Below the pieces are notes generated by a model, which saw nothing but the letters and a program-made list of their open reading frames with translations, made no database searches and was not told the DNA's origin. Source: Leptolyngbya sp. SIO4C1 (GTDB lineage: Bacteria > Cyanobacteriota > Cyanobacteriia > Phormidesmidales > Phormidesmidaceae). Taken from it: a stretch of DNA of 22,629 nucleotides. Location: the NCBI GenBank assembly GCA_010671975.1, contig JAAHIA010000023.1, positions 1 to 22,629 on the forward strand. Direction: 5' to 3'. The position numbers and the translations under genes were made by a program. Positions 1 through 7,734 of the stretch are shown here, piece after piece. Positions within the stretch are counted from its first letter, which is position 1. Every line of letters begins with the position of its first letter.

Positions 1-564
1 AATACAGTTAAAGCACTGATTTCAGAGCTGCAATCAGATCCGGATTTTATTAACGCTCTAAATATATTAAATGGCCGAGAGCGGCAATATCAGATTGAAT
101 CGGACGAAGACGGCCTGCTGACGTTTCAGCTAAATCTGACTCGAGTGGCTAACGCACTGGTGTCACCTTCAGTTTTCTCTCGTAAAAGAGACCAGTATGA
201 AAAAATGCTGACTCAGAAAACAATTGACGCTGCAGAAGTACGAGAGTTTCGTATTCTATTGGCTATCAGACAATGGTTTGAGAGTTTTATTGGCGGGCTA
301 GAGCAGGTTGAAATTCTGCTCAAATCGAGAATCATTGGAAGAGAAGAGGCTGAACCCTATATCAAGCACTGGATTCAATGCATCTCAGATGCAAACTATC
401 CTTACGGATTACCTTCAGCAGAAAACGATCGGCTGCAAAGCTATATTCTGAGCTACAGGCCGACATTGTCCAGCTTTTTCGAGCGTTTTGGCTATCTCAT
501 TCAGTCCTCAAGCCTAGAAGACAAAGTTGCGGTAATGCTTGAAACCGATAAGTCGAGAGTATAG
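1..564 (+). CDS. Hypothetical protein, 3' part (5' end outside window)
   Basis: Reading frame 1 is open from the first base to the TAG at 562-564, so this is the last 187 codons of a gene that begins upstream. A GTG at 145 could be read as a start, but the frame continues upstream of it without a stop, so I treat it as internal. The visible product is mixed alpha-helical, charged and soluble, with aromatic patches such as RQWFESFIGG and no signal peptide or membrane segment. I do not recognise the family. Base composition and codon use are AT-richer than most genes here and it has no HIP1 site, which hints at an accessory or acquired gene. Its stop lies 6 bases from the stop of the convergent Nif3-like gene. 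Confidence 0.75.
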   Translation, partial: NTVKALISELQSDPDFINALNILNGRERQYQIESDEDGLLTFQLNLTRVANALVSPSVFSRKRDQYEKMLTQKTIDAAEVREFRILLAIRQWFESFIGGLEQVEILLKSRIIGREEAEPYIKHWIQCISDANYPYGLPSAENDRLQSYILSYRPTLSSFFERFGYLIQSSSLEDKVAVMLETDKSRV

Positions 565-570
565 TGAGAG

Positions 571-1371
571 CTATGCAAACTGTCGAAAGTCTTCATCTTG
601 GTTGCTGAGCTGGACCCAGTCGGCACCGGCTTGGCTCAGCTTCTCGACTAGGCGAGCGCAGGCGGGGCGTTCGGTCGCGTAGTGGCCCGCATCGATCATA
701 ATGATGTTGCGATCGCGCGCTGCTTGAAACTGGTGAAATTTGCAATCTGAGGTCAGGTAAACCTCTGCGCCTGTTTGGCTAACGTCGGCAAGAAAGCTCG
801 CGCCTGAGCCGCCGAGGACAGCAACGCGCCTGATTAGCTGCTGTAAATCAGCCGTAGGCGAGCAGAGCAGCTCGGGCGGTGCCAGCTTCGCCTGAATCTT
901 ATCTAGCAGCGCCTTGAGTGAGAGCGGTGGTGAGAGCGTCCCCACGCGGCCATAGCCCAGACCGTCTTGCGTAGGCGTAACGGGGCTCGGGTCTTGCAGG
1001 TTGAGCAGCTGTGCCAGCACGTCAGCGGTGCCGTCCGCAACCTGATCAAAGTTAGTGTGCGCGCTGTAGACGCCGATGCCATGCTGAATGCTGAGCCGTA
1101 CCATATCAGCCACTGGATTACCCACTGTGACAGACTTGAGCGGGCTAAAAATCAGCGGATGATGAGCAAAAATCAGATTCACGGGCACACCGGATTCCTT
1201 CAGTCGAATCGCCTCTGCCATCACGGCCAGCGTTGGCGTTAAGCAAACCAGGATGCCGGCAGGCTGCGTTAAGATACCGGGCTCAATCTGCCAGCCGCAG
1301 TTATCCCACTTTTCCTGCCAGGCCGGGTTGGCCCAGGTTTCAAACCAGTCGATCAGCGCCGCAACGTTCAT
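571..1371 (-). CDS. Nif3-like dinuclear metal center hexameric protein (YbgI/Nif3 family)
   Basis: This 266-residue product carries the Nif3/YbgI signature set in order: KWDNCGW near residue 21, FAHHPLIF with the metal-ligand pair His70-His71, SAHTNFD with Asp109, the GGSG turn at 187-190, and DAGHYATE with His230 and Glu234. These residues build the two-metal site in known family structures, which form toroidal hexamers. The molecular role is uncertain: some members are annotated GTP cyclohydrolase I type 2, others act in metal or NAD metabolism. Length is normal for the short form without the inserted PII-like domain. The start is supported by AAGGAG seven bases upstream. The gene diverges from the coiled-coil gene at 1465 and converges on the gene ending at 564. 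Confidence 0.9.
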   Translation of the reverse strand: MNVAALIDWFETWANPAWQEKWDNCGWQIEPGILTQPAGILVCLTPTLAVMAEAIRLKESGVPVNLIFAHHPLIFSPLKSVTVGNPVADMVRLSIQHGIGVYSAHTNFDQVADGTADVLAQLLNLQDPSPVTPTQDGLGYGRVGTLSPPLSLKALLDKIQAKLAPPELLCSPTADLQQLIRRVAVLGGSGASFLADVSQTGAEVYLTSDCKFHQFQAARDRNIIMIDAGHYATERPACARLVEKLSQAGADWVQLSNQDEDFRQFA

Positions 1372-1464
1372 ACTTTCTCCTTATTTCGGATTACTTCTTA
1401 AGATAGGGGAGCAATTGAGATAAGTCAGTCATCCTTAACAAGTTGCCCTTTTGAGGATAGCCCG

Positions 1465-2226
1465 ATGGCAGAGCCAGTTAAGTCACGAGTTGCCGCTGAT
1501 TTGGAGCAAGCCAAGCAAGAGGGACAGCTGCGCGCTGAGCGGATTAAATCTATTGTTAGTCAGGCAGTGGGCGAAGCCAGCCGTGAGGTACAGGCGGGCT
1601 CGAAAGAAGTGATACCGCTGGTGAGAGATGCGATCGCCACCGTTGTTGAAACGCTGCAAGAGCGGGGCGAAACGCTCAAAGAAGACGTTCAAGCCGCAAT
1701 CGAAGGCGCTCTAGAAGTCATCAACCAGACCCGACGCGAGAAGATCAGCGCGGCTGAGGCTGAGGTCAAGCAGCTGCAGGCAGCTATTGAGAGTGAAGAA
1801 ACCGCGATGCAGTCGGAGATGGATGAGGCGCTAACTACGGTAGAAGCCGCTGCGTCTGAACGCTCCGAGCAGGTCAAGGGCGCGGTCAAAGATGCGATTG
1901 AAACTGTCAAGAACAGCGAAGAGAGTCAGCTTATGAGAAAGCGCTATGCCCAGCTACGAACTCAAATTGCCATTCTCAAAGCTAACCTTTCGGCCCAGTA
2001 TAGTGAGCGTCAAGAGGACGTACAGCACTATCTCGATGAGGCTCAGTCCTGGTATGAGCGCATGGGGCCGACGTTAGACTCTACGAGTGCCACGGTGCAG
2101 CAGCAGTATTTCGCGTTTGAAAAGCAGCTTGCTGAGGCTGGTAAAGCCTTAGCGAAAAAGGAGCGCAGCCTGAAGCAGACGCTGAAAGAGCTGTGGCGCA
2201 GCGCGTCTGAAACGTTTAAAGACTAG
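1465..2226 (+). CDS. Long coiled-coil, apolipoprotein/LEA-like hypothetical protein
   Basis: The product has 253 residues with no cysteine, no signal peptide and no hydrophobic membrane segment. It is dominated by Ala, Glu, Gln and Lys in long amphipathic helices (for example residues 8-160), then a shorter region with several tyrosines (about 160-205) and a basic C-terminal helix. This resembles apolipoprotein-, LEA- or MCP-like helical proteins in general, not a specific enzyme. I do not recognise an exact family. GAGG at 1453-1456 sits eight bases before the ATG and supports the start. It diverges from the Nif3-like gene across 93 bases and converges on moaA. A structural, membrane-surface or stress role is possible but is inference from composition only. 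Confidence 0.75.
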   Translation: MAEPVKSRVAADLEQAKQEGQLRAERIKSIVSQAVGEASREVQAGSKEVIPLVRDAIATVVETLQERGETLKEDVQAAIEGALEVINQTRREKISAAEAEVKQLQAAIESEETAMQSEMDEALTTVEAAASERSEQVKGAVKDAIETVKNSEESQLMRKRYAQLRTQIAILKANLSAQYSERQEDVQHYLDEAQSWYERMGPTLDSTSATVQQQYFAFEKQLAEAGKALAKKERSLKQTLKELWRSASETFKD

Positions 2227-2304
2227 CGGCAAAGCTGCTCAATAAACCTGGCATGCTCAGCTGAGGCCATACCCGCTTGCAGAACAGCGAGCACGCGCGA
2301 CAGA

Positions 2305-3291
2305 TTATCCTCCGATTTGCGACATGGTGCGACTGTAGGCGCCGGTCGTGCCTGAGTCGCGCATTTTGAAGTTGATATCTGGCTTGGCGGCTAGCAGCTC
2401 AGCGACTTGAGCCCGAATATCGGCCAGCGGTTGCCCCTGCCGCAGCGCCTGCCGTAGGTTAATTTGCCCAGTTTCATTTAACAGGCAAGGCCGCAGCCAG
2501 CCATCAGCCGAGAGCCGCATCCGGTTGCAGCGATCGCAAAAGCAGTCTGACATCTGACTGATGAAACCGACGGTGCCTTTGGCTCCTGGTATCTGAAACA
2601 CATCGGCTGGTCCGTTGCCGCGCACAGCAGATTCGGCCAGCCCCCAGCGATCGCGAATCTGCTGACGGAGGCTTTCTGAGTCAATCCAGCCTTTGTGCGT
2701 AAACAGATCGTCATTGCCAATAGGCATAAACTCAATAAAGCGCACATGCCAGGCCCGATCGAGGGTAAGCGCCGCCAGGTCTAGCACTTCGCTATCATTT
2801 ACGCCTGGAATCACCACCACGTTGAGCTTTAGCGGTGAAAAGCCTACCCGATGCGCAGCCTGGATACCGGCCCAAACCTGGTGCCAGCGCGAGCGACCGC
2901 GACCGCCGATAATCTTTTGAAAGGTGTCCGGCTGTAAAGAATCTAAGCTGATATTGATGCGCCGCAGCCCGGCTTGGTAGAGATCTTCGGCCATGTCGGC
3001 TAGCTTGTAAGCATTAGTGGTCATGGCCAGATCTTGGGTTTCAGGCAGCTGAGCGATCGCGGCCACCAGCTTCACTACGTCCGGTCGCAGCAGCGGCTCG
3101 CCACCGGTCAGCCGAAACTTACGAAACCCTAGCGGTATAAAGACGGTTTGCAGAAGCTGTAAAATCTCAGCCTGACTCAGCCAGTGCTCGCGCAGCGCAT
3201 AGTCGAGGTCCGCGCCCTCCGGCATGCAGTAAACGCACTGAAAGTTGCAGCGGTCAATCAGGCTAATGCGAAGATAGTCGATAGGGTTCAT
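2305..3291 (-). CDS. moaA: GTP 3',8-cyclase MoaA (molybdenum cofactor biosynthesis)
   Basis: This radical SAM enzyme converts GTP to 3',8-cyclo-7,8-dihydro-GTP, the first step of molybdopterin synthesis, working with MoaC. The N-terminal cluster motif is CNFQCVYC (Cys15, 19, 22 from the chosen start) within RISLIDRCNFQCVYCMPEG. LTGGEP at 61-66 is the SAM-binding GGEP motif. The second cluster is CxxC-x13-C (Cys252, 255, 269). The C terminus ends in a conserved double glycine (SQIGG). I start at the ATG at 3291, giving 328 residues, the usual family length. An upstream in-frame ATG at 3381 would add 30 atypical residues and run into the divergent DUF4160 gene. Nitrate reductase is a likely molybdoenzyme client, though none is visible here. 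Confidence 0.95.
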   Translation of the reverse strand: MNPIDYLRISLIDRCNFQCVYCMPEGADLDYALREHWLSQAEILQLLQTVFIPLGFRKFRLTGGEPLLRPDVVKLVAAIAQLPETQDLAMTTNAYKLADMAEDLYQAGLRRINISLDSLQPDTFQKIIGGRGRSRWHQVWAGIQAAHRVGFSPLKLNVVVIPGVNDSEVLDLAALTLDRAWHVRFIEFMPIGNDDLFTHKGWIDSESLRQQIRDRWGLAESAVRGNGPADVFQIPGAKGTVGFISQMSDCFCDRCNRMRLSADGWLRPCLLNETGQINLRQALRQGQPLADIRAQVAELLAAKPDINFKMRDSGTTGAYSRTMSQIGG

Positions 3292-3305
3292 CAAAGCAGC
3301 CGCTA

Positions 3306-3333
3306 ACTCATATCTATTATGAGTCAACTGACT
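3306..3333. promoter_or_regulatory. Two adjoining inverted repeats, candidate operator
   Basis: ACTCATA at 3306-3312 and TATGAGT at 3318-3324 form a perfect 7-bp inverted repeat with a 5-base spacer. Partly overlapping it, AGTCA (3322-3326) and TGACT (3329-3333) form a second one with a 2-base spacer. Both lie in the short region between the divergent moaA and DUF4160 starts. A TATTAT at 3315-3320 could be a -10 for the rightward gene. A repressor site is inference; many toxin-antitoxin operons autoregulate through such palindromes. Confidence 0.35.
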
Positions 3334-3355
3334 AATTACGTTGGGGTTATTCAGA

Positions 3356-3628
3356 ATGCCACCAGTTTCCCACCCTTTCAAGAAAGGACTGCTGGTTATT
3401 CTGATGAACTATAACGATCACGCTCCACCCCATGTCCATGTGAAATATCAGAATGATGTTAGAAGCTATCGCATTGAGATCAAAACGCGACAATGGATGA
3501 AACCAGGCCAAATCTTATCACCAAAGCTAAAGCGGATGGTTGAATCTTGGGTTGAGGCTCATGAAAAAGAGCTGCTAGAGCAGTGGCAAAATGCAATGAA
3601 TAATGAACCTATTGAAATCGTAGGATAA
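3356..3628 (+). CDS. DUF4160 domain protein (possible toxin-antitoxin component)
   Basis: The product has 90 residues and spans the whole DUF4160 pattern: MPPVS at the N terminus, a hydrophobic strand with NYNDHAPPHVHVKY (the conserved D-H-x-P-P-H-x-H block), a strand pair, then a helix ending VEAHEKELLEQW. I chose the ATG at 3356 because family members usually begin M-P-x-(I/V)-S. A TTG at 3341 in frame is a weaker alternative. The next gene, DUF2442-like, starts five bases after this stop. DUF4160 and DUF2442 genes commonly occur side by side and are often suspected of forming a toxin-antitoxin-type pair, but the biochemical role is not established. Composition is AT-richer than the flanking moaA and cbiD. 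Confidence 0.85.
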   Translation: MPPVSHPFKKGLLVILMNYNDHAPPHVHVKYQNDVRSYRIEIKTRQWMKPGQILSPKLKRMVESWVEAHEKELLEQWQNAMNNEPIEIVG

Positions 3629-3633
3629 AGCTT

Positions 3634-4005
3634 ATGAAATGGAAGGCTTGGTCACAGCTTGCACAGGATGAGATCCATTGGCAAAATCGCTGCGAGAAGG
3701 GTTTGCTCAAAGCCGAACCGGTCAAAGACTACGTGCTTAGGCTGTGGTTTGAAGAAACAATGGATGTCACGATCTATGAACTTAACTTTGCTCCGCTGTT
3801 AATTGATGAAAATCCTGGTAAGGCGCTCTTACCGTTACGGGATATCAAACGTTTCCAATTTGTCAAGGGCGATTATGCGCTCGTTTGGCCCAATCCCGAG
3901 ACTGGCGAATACGACGAAAATGTGATTGATTTGGCGCCTGAATGTGTCCGTTTCTTTTGCGAGCGCTATGGCAAGCTAGTGAAAGCACCGAGTCTGGCAG
4001 CTTAG
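3634..4005 (+). CDS. DUF2442-like protein, partner of the DUF4160 gene
   Basis: The product has 123 residues. The central part reads like DUF2442: VKDYVLRLWFEET (strand), TIYELNFAPLL, then LRDIKRFQFVKGDYALVWPN and DLAPECVRFFCER near the C terminus; VWPN followed by D-L-x-P is typical of that family. It has an N-terminal extension of about 30 residues that is not typical of the minimal domain. The start follows the DUF4160 stop by five bases, with AGGA nearby, so the two are almost surely cotranscribed. Its stop overlaps the ribosome binding site of cbiD, so cbiD may be read from the same transcript. The exact family call is less certain than for the partner. Confidence 0.72.
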   Translation: MKWKAWSQLAQDEIHWQNRCEKGLLKAEPVKDYVLRLWFEETMDVTIYELNFAPLLIDENPGKALLPLRDIKRFQFVKGDYALVWPNPETGEYDENVIDLAPECVRFFCERYGKLVKAPSLAA

Positions 4006-4016
4006 GGAGGACCTCA

Positions 4017-5126
4017 ATGTCAACCCCGCGTGCGGGCTATACGCTACCTGTGTTTGCCTGCGCCAGCGCGATCGCAGCGCTGCAGCGACTCCACGACATG
4101 CAGGCTGCTCCTGAGCACGTAGCGGTTAATCTGCTTGAGCCGGCTGAGACAGTTGAGATTCCAATCGAGCAGCTAGCGCCGCTGCCGGATGGCTCGGTGC
4201 TGGCCGTTACCCGCAGCGACCCCGGCGACAACCTTGATTTGACGCGCCATACGCCAGTTTGGGCGCTCGTTGCGATCGCAGCGCCTTCCCAATCTGAGCC
4301 TATTCAGCTAGACGGCGGCGAAGGGGTTGGACAGACCTTGGCAGGGGAGGCGGCTATCTATGCCTATGCGCAGCGACTTCTGCAGGCCAACCTAGCGCCG
4401 CTGCTGTCAGGTCAAAAAATTCGCGTGACGATCATTTTGCCAGCCGGCAGGGCGCTGGCGCTGCGCACTTCCAATGCGGCTTTTGGCATCGTTGATGGGC
4501 TATCGCTGCTGGGCACCACCGGCATCGCACAGCCGCTGAGCGCGCCGGGGCAGCTAGAACATTTTCGCGAAATTTTACAGAAGAAGGCTAAGACCTACGA
4601 AGCGCTAGTTTTTTGCCTAGGCGAAAACGGTCTGGATCTGGCTGTGCAGATGGGCATCAACCCCGACCAGCGAATTAAAACCGCGAACTGGCTGGGGCCG
4701 CTGCTGGCTGAGGCGGCGCTGCAGGGCATTGGCTCTATTTTACTGTTTGGCTATCACGGCAAGCTAATCAAGCTGGCAGGCGGCATCTTCCACACGCATC
4801 ATCATGTTGCCGATGCGCGGCAGGAGATTTTAGCCGCCATCTGCGCTGGAGAGGGGCTGCCGACCGAGCGGGTGCAGCAGATTTTACACAGCCCGACTGC
4901 TGAAGCTGGACTGAGCGCTCTGCGCGGTTGGGATGATGCTGACGGCAGCGACTGGGTCAGCCAGGTCTACGGTGCGATCGCGAGCCGCATCGATCAGCGA
5001 TCGCAGCAGTATATTTATACTCACAGCGAGCGAACCGTCACGGTGGGGTCCATTCTATTTGATCGTACCCGAAGAATTATTATCAAAAGTGCCAATGGTG
5101 ACACGCTGCTACCGTGGGTTTGCTAA
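4017..5126 (+). CDS. cbiD: Cobalt-precorrin-5B (C1)-methyltransferase CbiD
   Basis: CbiD performs the C1 methylation in anaerobic-type corrin ring synthesis, the cobalamin route used by cyanobacteria. The 369-residue product shows a family-like N terminus (GYTLPVFACASAIAAL, a variant of the usual GYTTGTCA block), SDPGDNLDLT near residue 67, GGEGVG, FGIVDGLSLLGTTGI, and the strongly conserved LLFGYHGKLIKLAGGIFHTH followed by ADAR. The start is the ATG at 4017, six bases after GGGAGG. An ORF extension upstream to 3942 overlaps the previous gene and adds a non-homologous tail. guaA follows after 131 bases. I see no cobalamin riboswitch upstream; transcription may continue from the DUF2442 gene. 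Confidence 0.93.
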   Translation: MSTPRAGYTLPVFACASAIAALQRLHDMQAAPEHVAVNLLEPAETVEIPIEQLAPLPDGSVLAVTRSDPGDNLDLTRHTPVWALVAIAAPSQSEPIQLDGGEGVGQTLAGEAAIYAYAQRLLQANLAPLLSGQKIRVTIILPAGRALALRTSNAAFGIVDGLSLLGTTGIAQPLSAPGQLEHFREILQKKAKTYEALVFCLGENGLDLAVQMGINPDQRIKTANWLGPLLAEAALQGIGSILLFGYHGKLIKLAGGIFHTHHHVADARQEILAAICAGEGLPTERVQQILHSPTAEAGLSALRGWDDADGSDWVSQVYGAIASRIDQRSQQYIYTHSERTVTVGSILFDRTRRIIIKSANGDTLLPWVC

Positions 5127-5176
5127 GGTGGTAAGAATAATTTTTTAACATGCCCACTTCAATCTTTTAAGTTAAC

Positions 5177-5194
5177 GCTGTCAGCGATGACGGC
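5177..5194 (+). other. Small hairpin with GCGA loop in the guaA leader region
   Basis: GCTGTCA and TGACGGC pair over seven positions (one G-U) around a GCGA tetraloop. It lies 64 bases before the guaA start, in the cbiD-guaA spacer, and is not followed by a clean T run. It could be a weak terminator, an RNA stabiliser or chance. Confidence 0.25.
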
Positions 5195-5257
5195 TTGGTT
5201 GGCATATTCGCTGTTATTTAACTGTCTTCTTCTGTTCCTTTCCAGTAGGCTTCACCC

Positions 5258-6871
5258 GTGACTGCTCAGATTCAACCCGTTTCAACCGATACCTCTGATA
5301 ATCTGCCAGAGGTGAATCGTCAGATGCTGGTCATCCTTGACTTTGGCTCTCAATATTCCGAACTAATTGCCCGTCGGATTCGCGAGACCCAGGTTTATTC
5401 AGAAGTGCTGTCATACCGCACGCCGGTTGAGCAGCTGCGTCAGCTTAGCCCCCAAGGCATCATCTTGTCAGGCGGCCCTAGCTCGGTCTACGACCAGAGT
5501 GCCCCCGTCTGCGATCCCGAGATTTGGAACTTAGGCATTCCGGTGCTGGGTGTCTGCTATGGCATGCAGCTGATGGTGCAGCAGCTTGGTGGTCAGGTTG
5601 AGCGCGCCGCGCGCGGTGAATATGGCAAGGCTTCGCTCACGATTGACGATCCCACCGACCTGCTGACCAACGTCGAAAACCAGTCCACTATGTGGATGAG
5701 CCACGGCGACTCGGTGACGCAGATGCCAGATGGGTTCGAGATTTTAGCCCATACCGAGAATACGCCCTGCGCCGCGATCGCAGATCACGGGCGCAAGTTC
5801 TACGGCGTCCAGTTTCATCCCGAAGTCGTCCATTCCGAAGATGGACAGGCGCTGATTCGCAACTTTGTCTATCACATCTGCCAGTGCGAACCCACCTGGA
5901 CAACGGAAGCCTTTGTGGAAGAATCAATTCGCGAAGTGCGGGCCCGCGTCGGCGATAAGCGCGTGCTGCTAGCGCTCTCCGGCGGCGTTGACTCTTCTAC
6001 GCTGGCCTTTCTGCTGCATCAGGCGATTGGCAATCAGCTCACCTGCATGTTTATTGACCAGGGCTTTATGCGCAAAGGCGAACCCGAGCGCCTAATTGAG
6101 CTGTTCGACAAGCAGTTTCACATTCCCGTTAGCTACGTCAACGCCCGCGAGCGCTTTATTGCCAAGCTCGAAGGCGTCACCGACCCCGAAGAAAAGCGCA
6201 AGCGTATCGGCCATGAGTTCATTCGCGTCTTTGAAGAAGAATCCAAGCGGCTTGGCCCCTTCGACTACCTAGCGCAGGGCACCCTCTACCCCGACGTGAT
6301 CGAATCCGCCGATACCAACGTCGACCCTAAAACCGGCGAGCGCGTCGCTGTCAAAATTAAAAGCCACCACAACGTTGGCGGCCTGCCCAAAGACCTACAG
6401 TTTAAGCTAGTCGAACCGCTGCGCAAGCTATTCAAAGACGAAGTGCGCAAAGTGGGCCGCTCCATTGGCCTGCCTGAAGAAATCGTTCGCCGTCATCCCT
6501 TCCCCGGCCCTGGCTTGGCGATTCGCATCATTGGCGAAGTCACTGCCGAGCGTCTAAATATTCTGCGTGATGCCGATTACATCGTGCGCGATGAAATTCG
6601 TAAGCGCGGCCAGTATCACGATTTCTGGCAAGCCTTTGCCGTCCTGCTGCCCATCCGCAGCGTCGGCGTCATGGGCGATCAGCGCACCTATGCTCACCCC
6701 GTTGTGCTGCGCCTAGTCAGCAGCGAAGACGGCATGACCGCCGACTGGTCCCGCGCCCCCTACGATCTGCTAGAAGCTATCTCCAACCGCATGGTCAACG
6801 AAGTCGACGGCGTTAACCGCGTCGTCTATGACATCACCTCAAAGCCACCCGGCACGATTGAGTGGGAGTAG
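5258..6871 (+). CDS. guaA: GMP synthase (glutamine-hydrolysing)
   Basis: This enzyme converts XMP, glutamine and ATP to GMP in the cytosol. It has 537 residues in the standard two-domain order. The class I amidotransferase domain (about 22-205) has LDFGSQYSELIARRIRE, the nucleophile Cys100 in GVCYGMQ, and His187/Glu189 in FHPEV. The ATP-pyrophosphatase domain follows with the P-loop SGGVDSS at 241-247. The C-terminal dimerisation domain contains PFPGPGLAIRIIGE and ends GTIEWE, the family terminus. I keep the GTG at 5258: it gives the short N-terminal extension seen before the QMxVILDFG core in cyanobacterial members, and no better start lies between. Nothing looks damaged. Confidence 0.98.
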   Translation: MTAQIQPVSTDTSDNLPEVNRQMLVILDFGSQYSELIARRIRETQVYSEVLSYRTPVEQLRQLSPQGIILSGGPSSVYDQSAPVCDPEIWNLGIPVLGVCYGMQLMVQQLGGQVERAARGEYGKASLTIDDPTDLLTNVENQSTMWMSHGDSVTQMPDGFEILAHTENTPCAAIADHGRKFYGVQFHPEVVHSEDGQALIRNFVYHICQCEPTWTTEAFVEESIREVRARVGDKRVLLALSGGVDSSTLAFLLHQAIGNQLTCMFIDQGFMRKGEPERLIELFDKQFHIPVSYVNARERFIAKLEGVTDPEEKRKRIGHEFIRVFEEESKRLGPFDYLAQGTLYPDVIESADTNVDPKTGERVAVKIKSHHNVGGLPKDLQFKLVEPLRKLFKDEVRKVGRSIGLPEEIVRRHPFPGPGLAIRIIGEVTAERLNILRDADYIVRDEIRKRGQYHDFWQAFAVLLPIRSVGVMGDQRTYAHPVVLRLVSSEDGMTADWSRAPYDLLEAISNRMVNEVDGVNRVVYDITSKPPGTIEWE

Positions 6872-6879
6872 TCGCACAA

Positions 6880-6940
6880 ATTTACCCCTTTCCCTTTACC
6901 CCTTCCTACCTTCCCCTTTTTCCCATCCCCCATGCCCCCC
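6880..6940 (+). repeat. Pyrimidine-rich degenerate short tandem repeat tract
   Basis: The plus strand is almost pure C and T with scattered A; the only G is that of the ATG at 6932. It reads as imperfect units of roughly six to eight bases such as TTTACCC, CTTTCCC, TTTACCCC and CCATCCCC. Short tandemly repeated units of this kind are known from intergenic regions of many cyanobacteria. The tract fills most of the 60-base guaA spacer and runs into the first codons of the next gene. Confidence 0.7.
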
Positions 6941-7276
6941 ATCACCCTCAATCTTCTCCAAGGCTCCGTCCAGTTCAGCTTCTCCCCAGAAGCAGCGCGC
7001 GATCTCAAAGCCAGCATTGAAGATCTCGTCAGAACCCTCAAGGCTGTCTCCGTCGCTAAAACCGGTGGCGGTCGACCTCAGCCGGAAAAATCAATGGAAT
7101 ATCAGCACACTGGCGAGGTTTTTTTAGAAGTATTCTGTAATCCCAACATCTGGCCCAGTCCTTTCGCCGCTAAGCTGCTGATTACGCTGCGCGACGAGCG
7201 TATCCGTCTGACGACGGAGGCAGAGCTGACTCGCATTCTAGAAGATGTGAACCTATATCTCGAAGCCGCTGCCTGA
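6932..7276 (+). CDS. Conserved-looking small hypothetical protein
   Basis: The product has 114 residues, soluble, with no signal peptide. It starts with a beta-like segment (ITLNLLQGSVQFSFSP), then a helix (AARDLKASIEDLVRTLKAV), a glycine/proline loop, a hydrophobic block rich in aromatics (EVFLEVFCNPNIW), and a C-terminal helix (EAELTRILEDVNLYLEAAA). I do not recognise the family. The ATG is the only plausible start before residue 55 and lies inside the pyrimidine tract with no Shine-Dalgarno sequence, so initiation would be leaderless-like or coupled to guaA readthrough. Coding character after the tract is normal for the region. The following gene starts 60 bases downstream. Confidence 0.65.
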   Translation: MPPITLNLLQGSVQFSFSPEAARDLKASIEDLVRTLKAVSVAKTGGGRPQPEKSMEYQHTGEVFLEVFCNPNIWPSPFAAKLLITLRDERIRLTTEAELTRILEDVNLYLEAAA

Positions 7277-7336
7277 GGTAGCGCGTGTTTGATGATGTGA
7301 GGCAAGATAGTAAAAAGCACTGGCCAACATAGACTT

Positions 7337-7723
7337 ATGAATTTTGATACCCTAACTGAGCTACTGCAAAAAGGATTTCGGATTACGCTTGGGGCCGCTG
7401 CCTCTGCTGTTGAGGCTGTTCAAGATCCGCAAAAGTCTTCTCAAAAGTTTTCAGAAATTGGTACAGACTTCAATCGGCTAGCAGACGAGCTAGAAGTGCG
7501 CGGTGCGCTGACTGAGAAAGAGGCGCGCGACTTTGTCGATAACGTCAGTCAGCAGATGCCCAATCCGTTTCAGTCGGCGCCGGCTAGCCAGTCTACCGTC
7601 AACACCACAGCAACGTCGGTGGTTGATGCCAGCATTCAGGCTGAGATCAAGGCGCTAACCGAGCAGCTTAGCGCAATTCGCACTGAGATTGAGCAAATGA
7701 AGGCTCAGAAGTCTCAGGCATAA
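7337..7723 (+). CDS. Phasin-like small helical protein
   Basis: The product has 128 residues. The N-terminal half carries FRITLGAAASAVEAVQDPQK, then a helix and the block LADELEVRGALTEKEARDFVDNV. This amphipathic start plus 'rGxLTEkEAR' arrangement resembles phasin-family and PHA-granule-associated proteins. A Ser/Thr/Ala-rich linker (about 75-98) leads to a C-terminal coiled coil (EIKALTEQLSAIRTEIEQMK). Such proteins may coat polyester granules or act as membrane-surface regulators, but no pha gene is in this window, so function is inference. It converges on the serine hydrolase gene, with stops 11 bases apart. Confidence 0.7.
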   Translation: MNFDTLTELLQKGFRITLGAAASAVEAVQDPQKSSQKFSEIGTDFNRLADELEVRGALTEKEARDFVDNVSQQMPNPFQSAPASQSTVNTTATSVVDASIQAEIKALTEQLSAIRTEIEQMKAQKSQA

Positions 7724-7734
7724 GCAATCGCAGC

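Noticed and set aside
2256..2265. Perfect 10-bp palindrome CTCAGCTGAG between convergent genes
   Set aside because: It has no loop or T run and no placement relative to a promoter; 10-bp palindromes arise by chance in this length.
3292..3381. Longer moaA start at 3381 adding 30 residues
   Set aside because: The extra residues are not family-like, they run over the divergent DUF4160 start, and the ATG at 3291 gives the usual MoaA length and N terminus.
3940..4016. Cobalamin riboswitch upstream of cbiD
   Set aside because: The upstream sequence is coding for the DUF2442-like gene, and I find no B12-box-like element.
5127..5257. Purine-type riboswitch upstream of guaA
   Set aside because: I see only a 7-bp hairpin and no conserved three-way-junction core or loop-loop pairing sequences.
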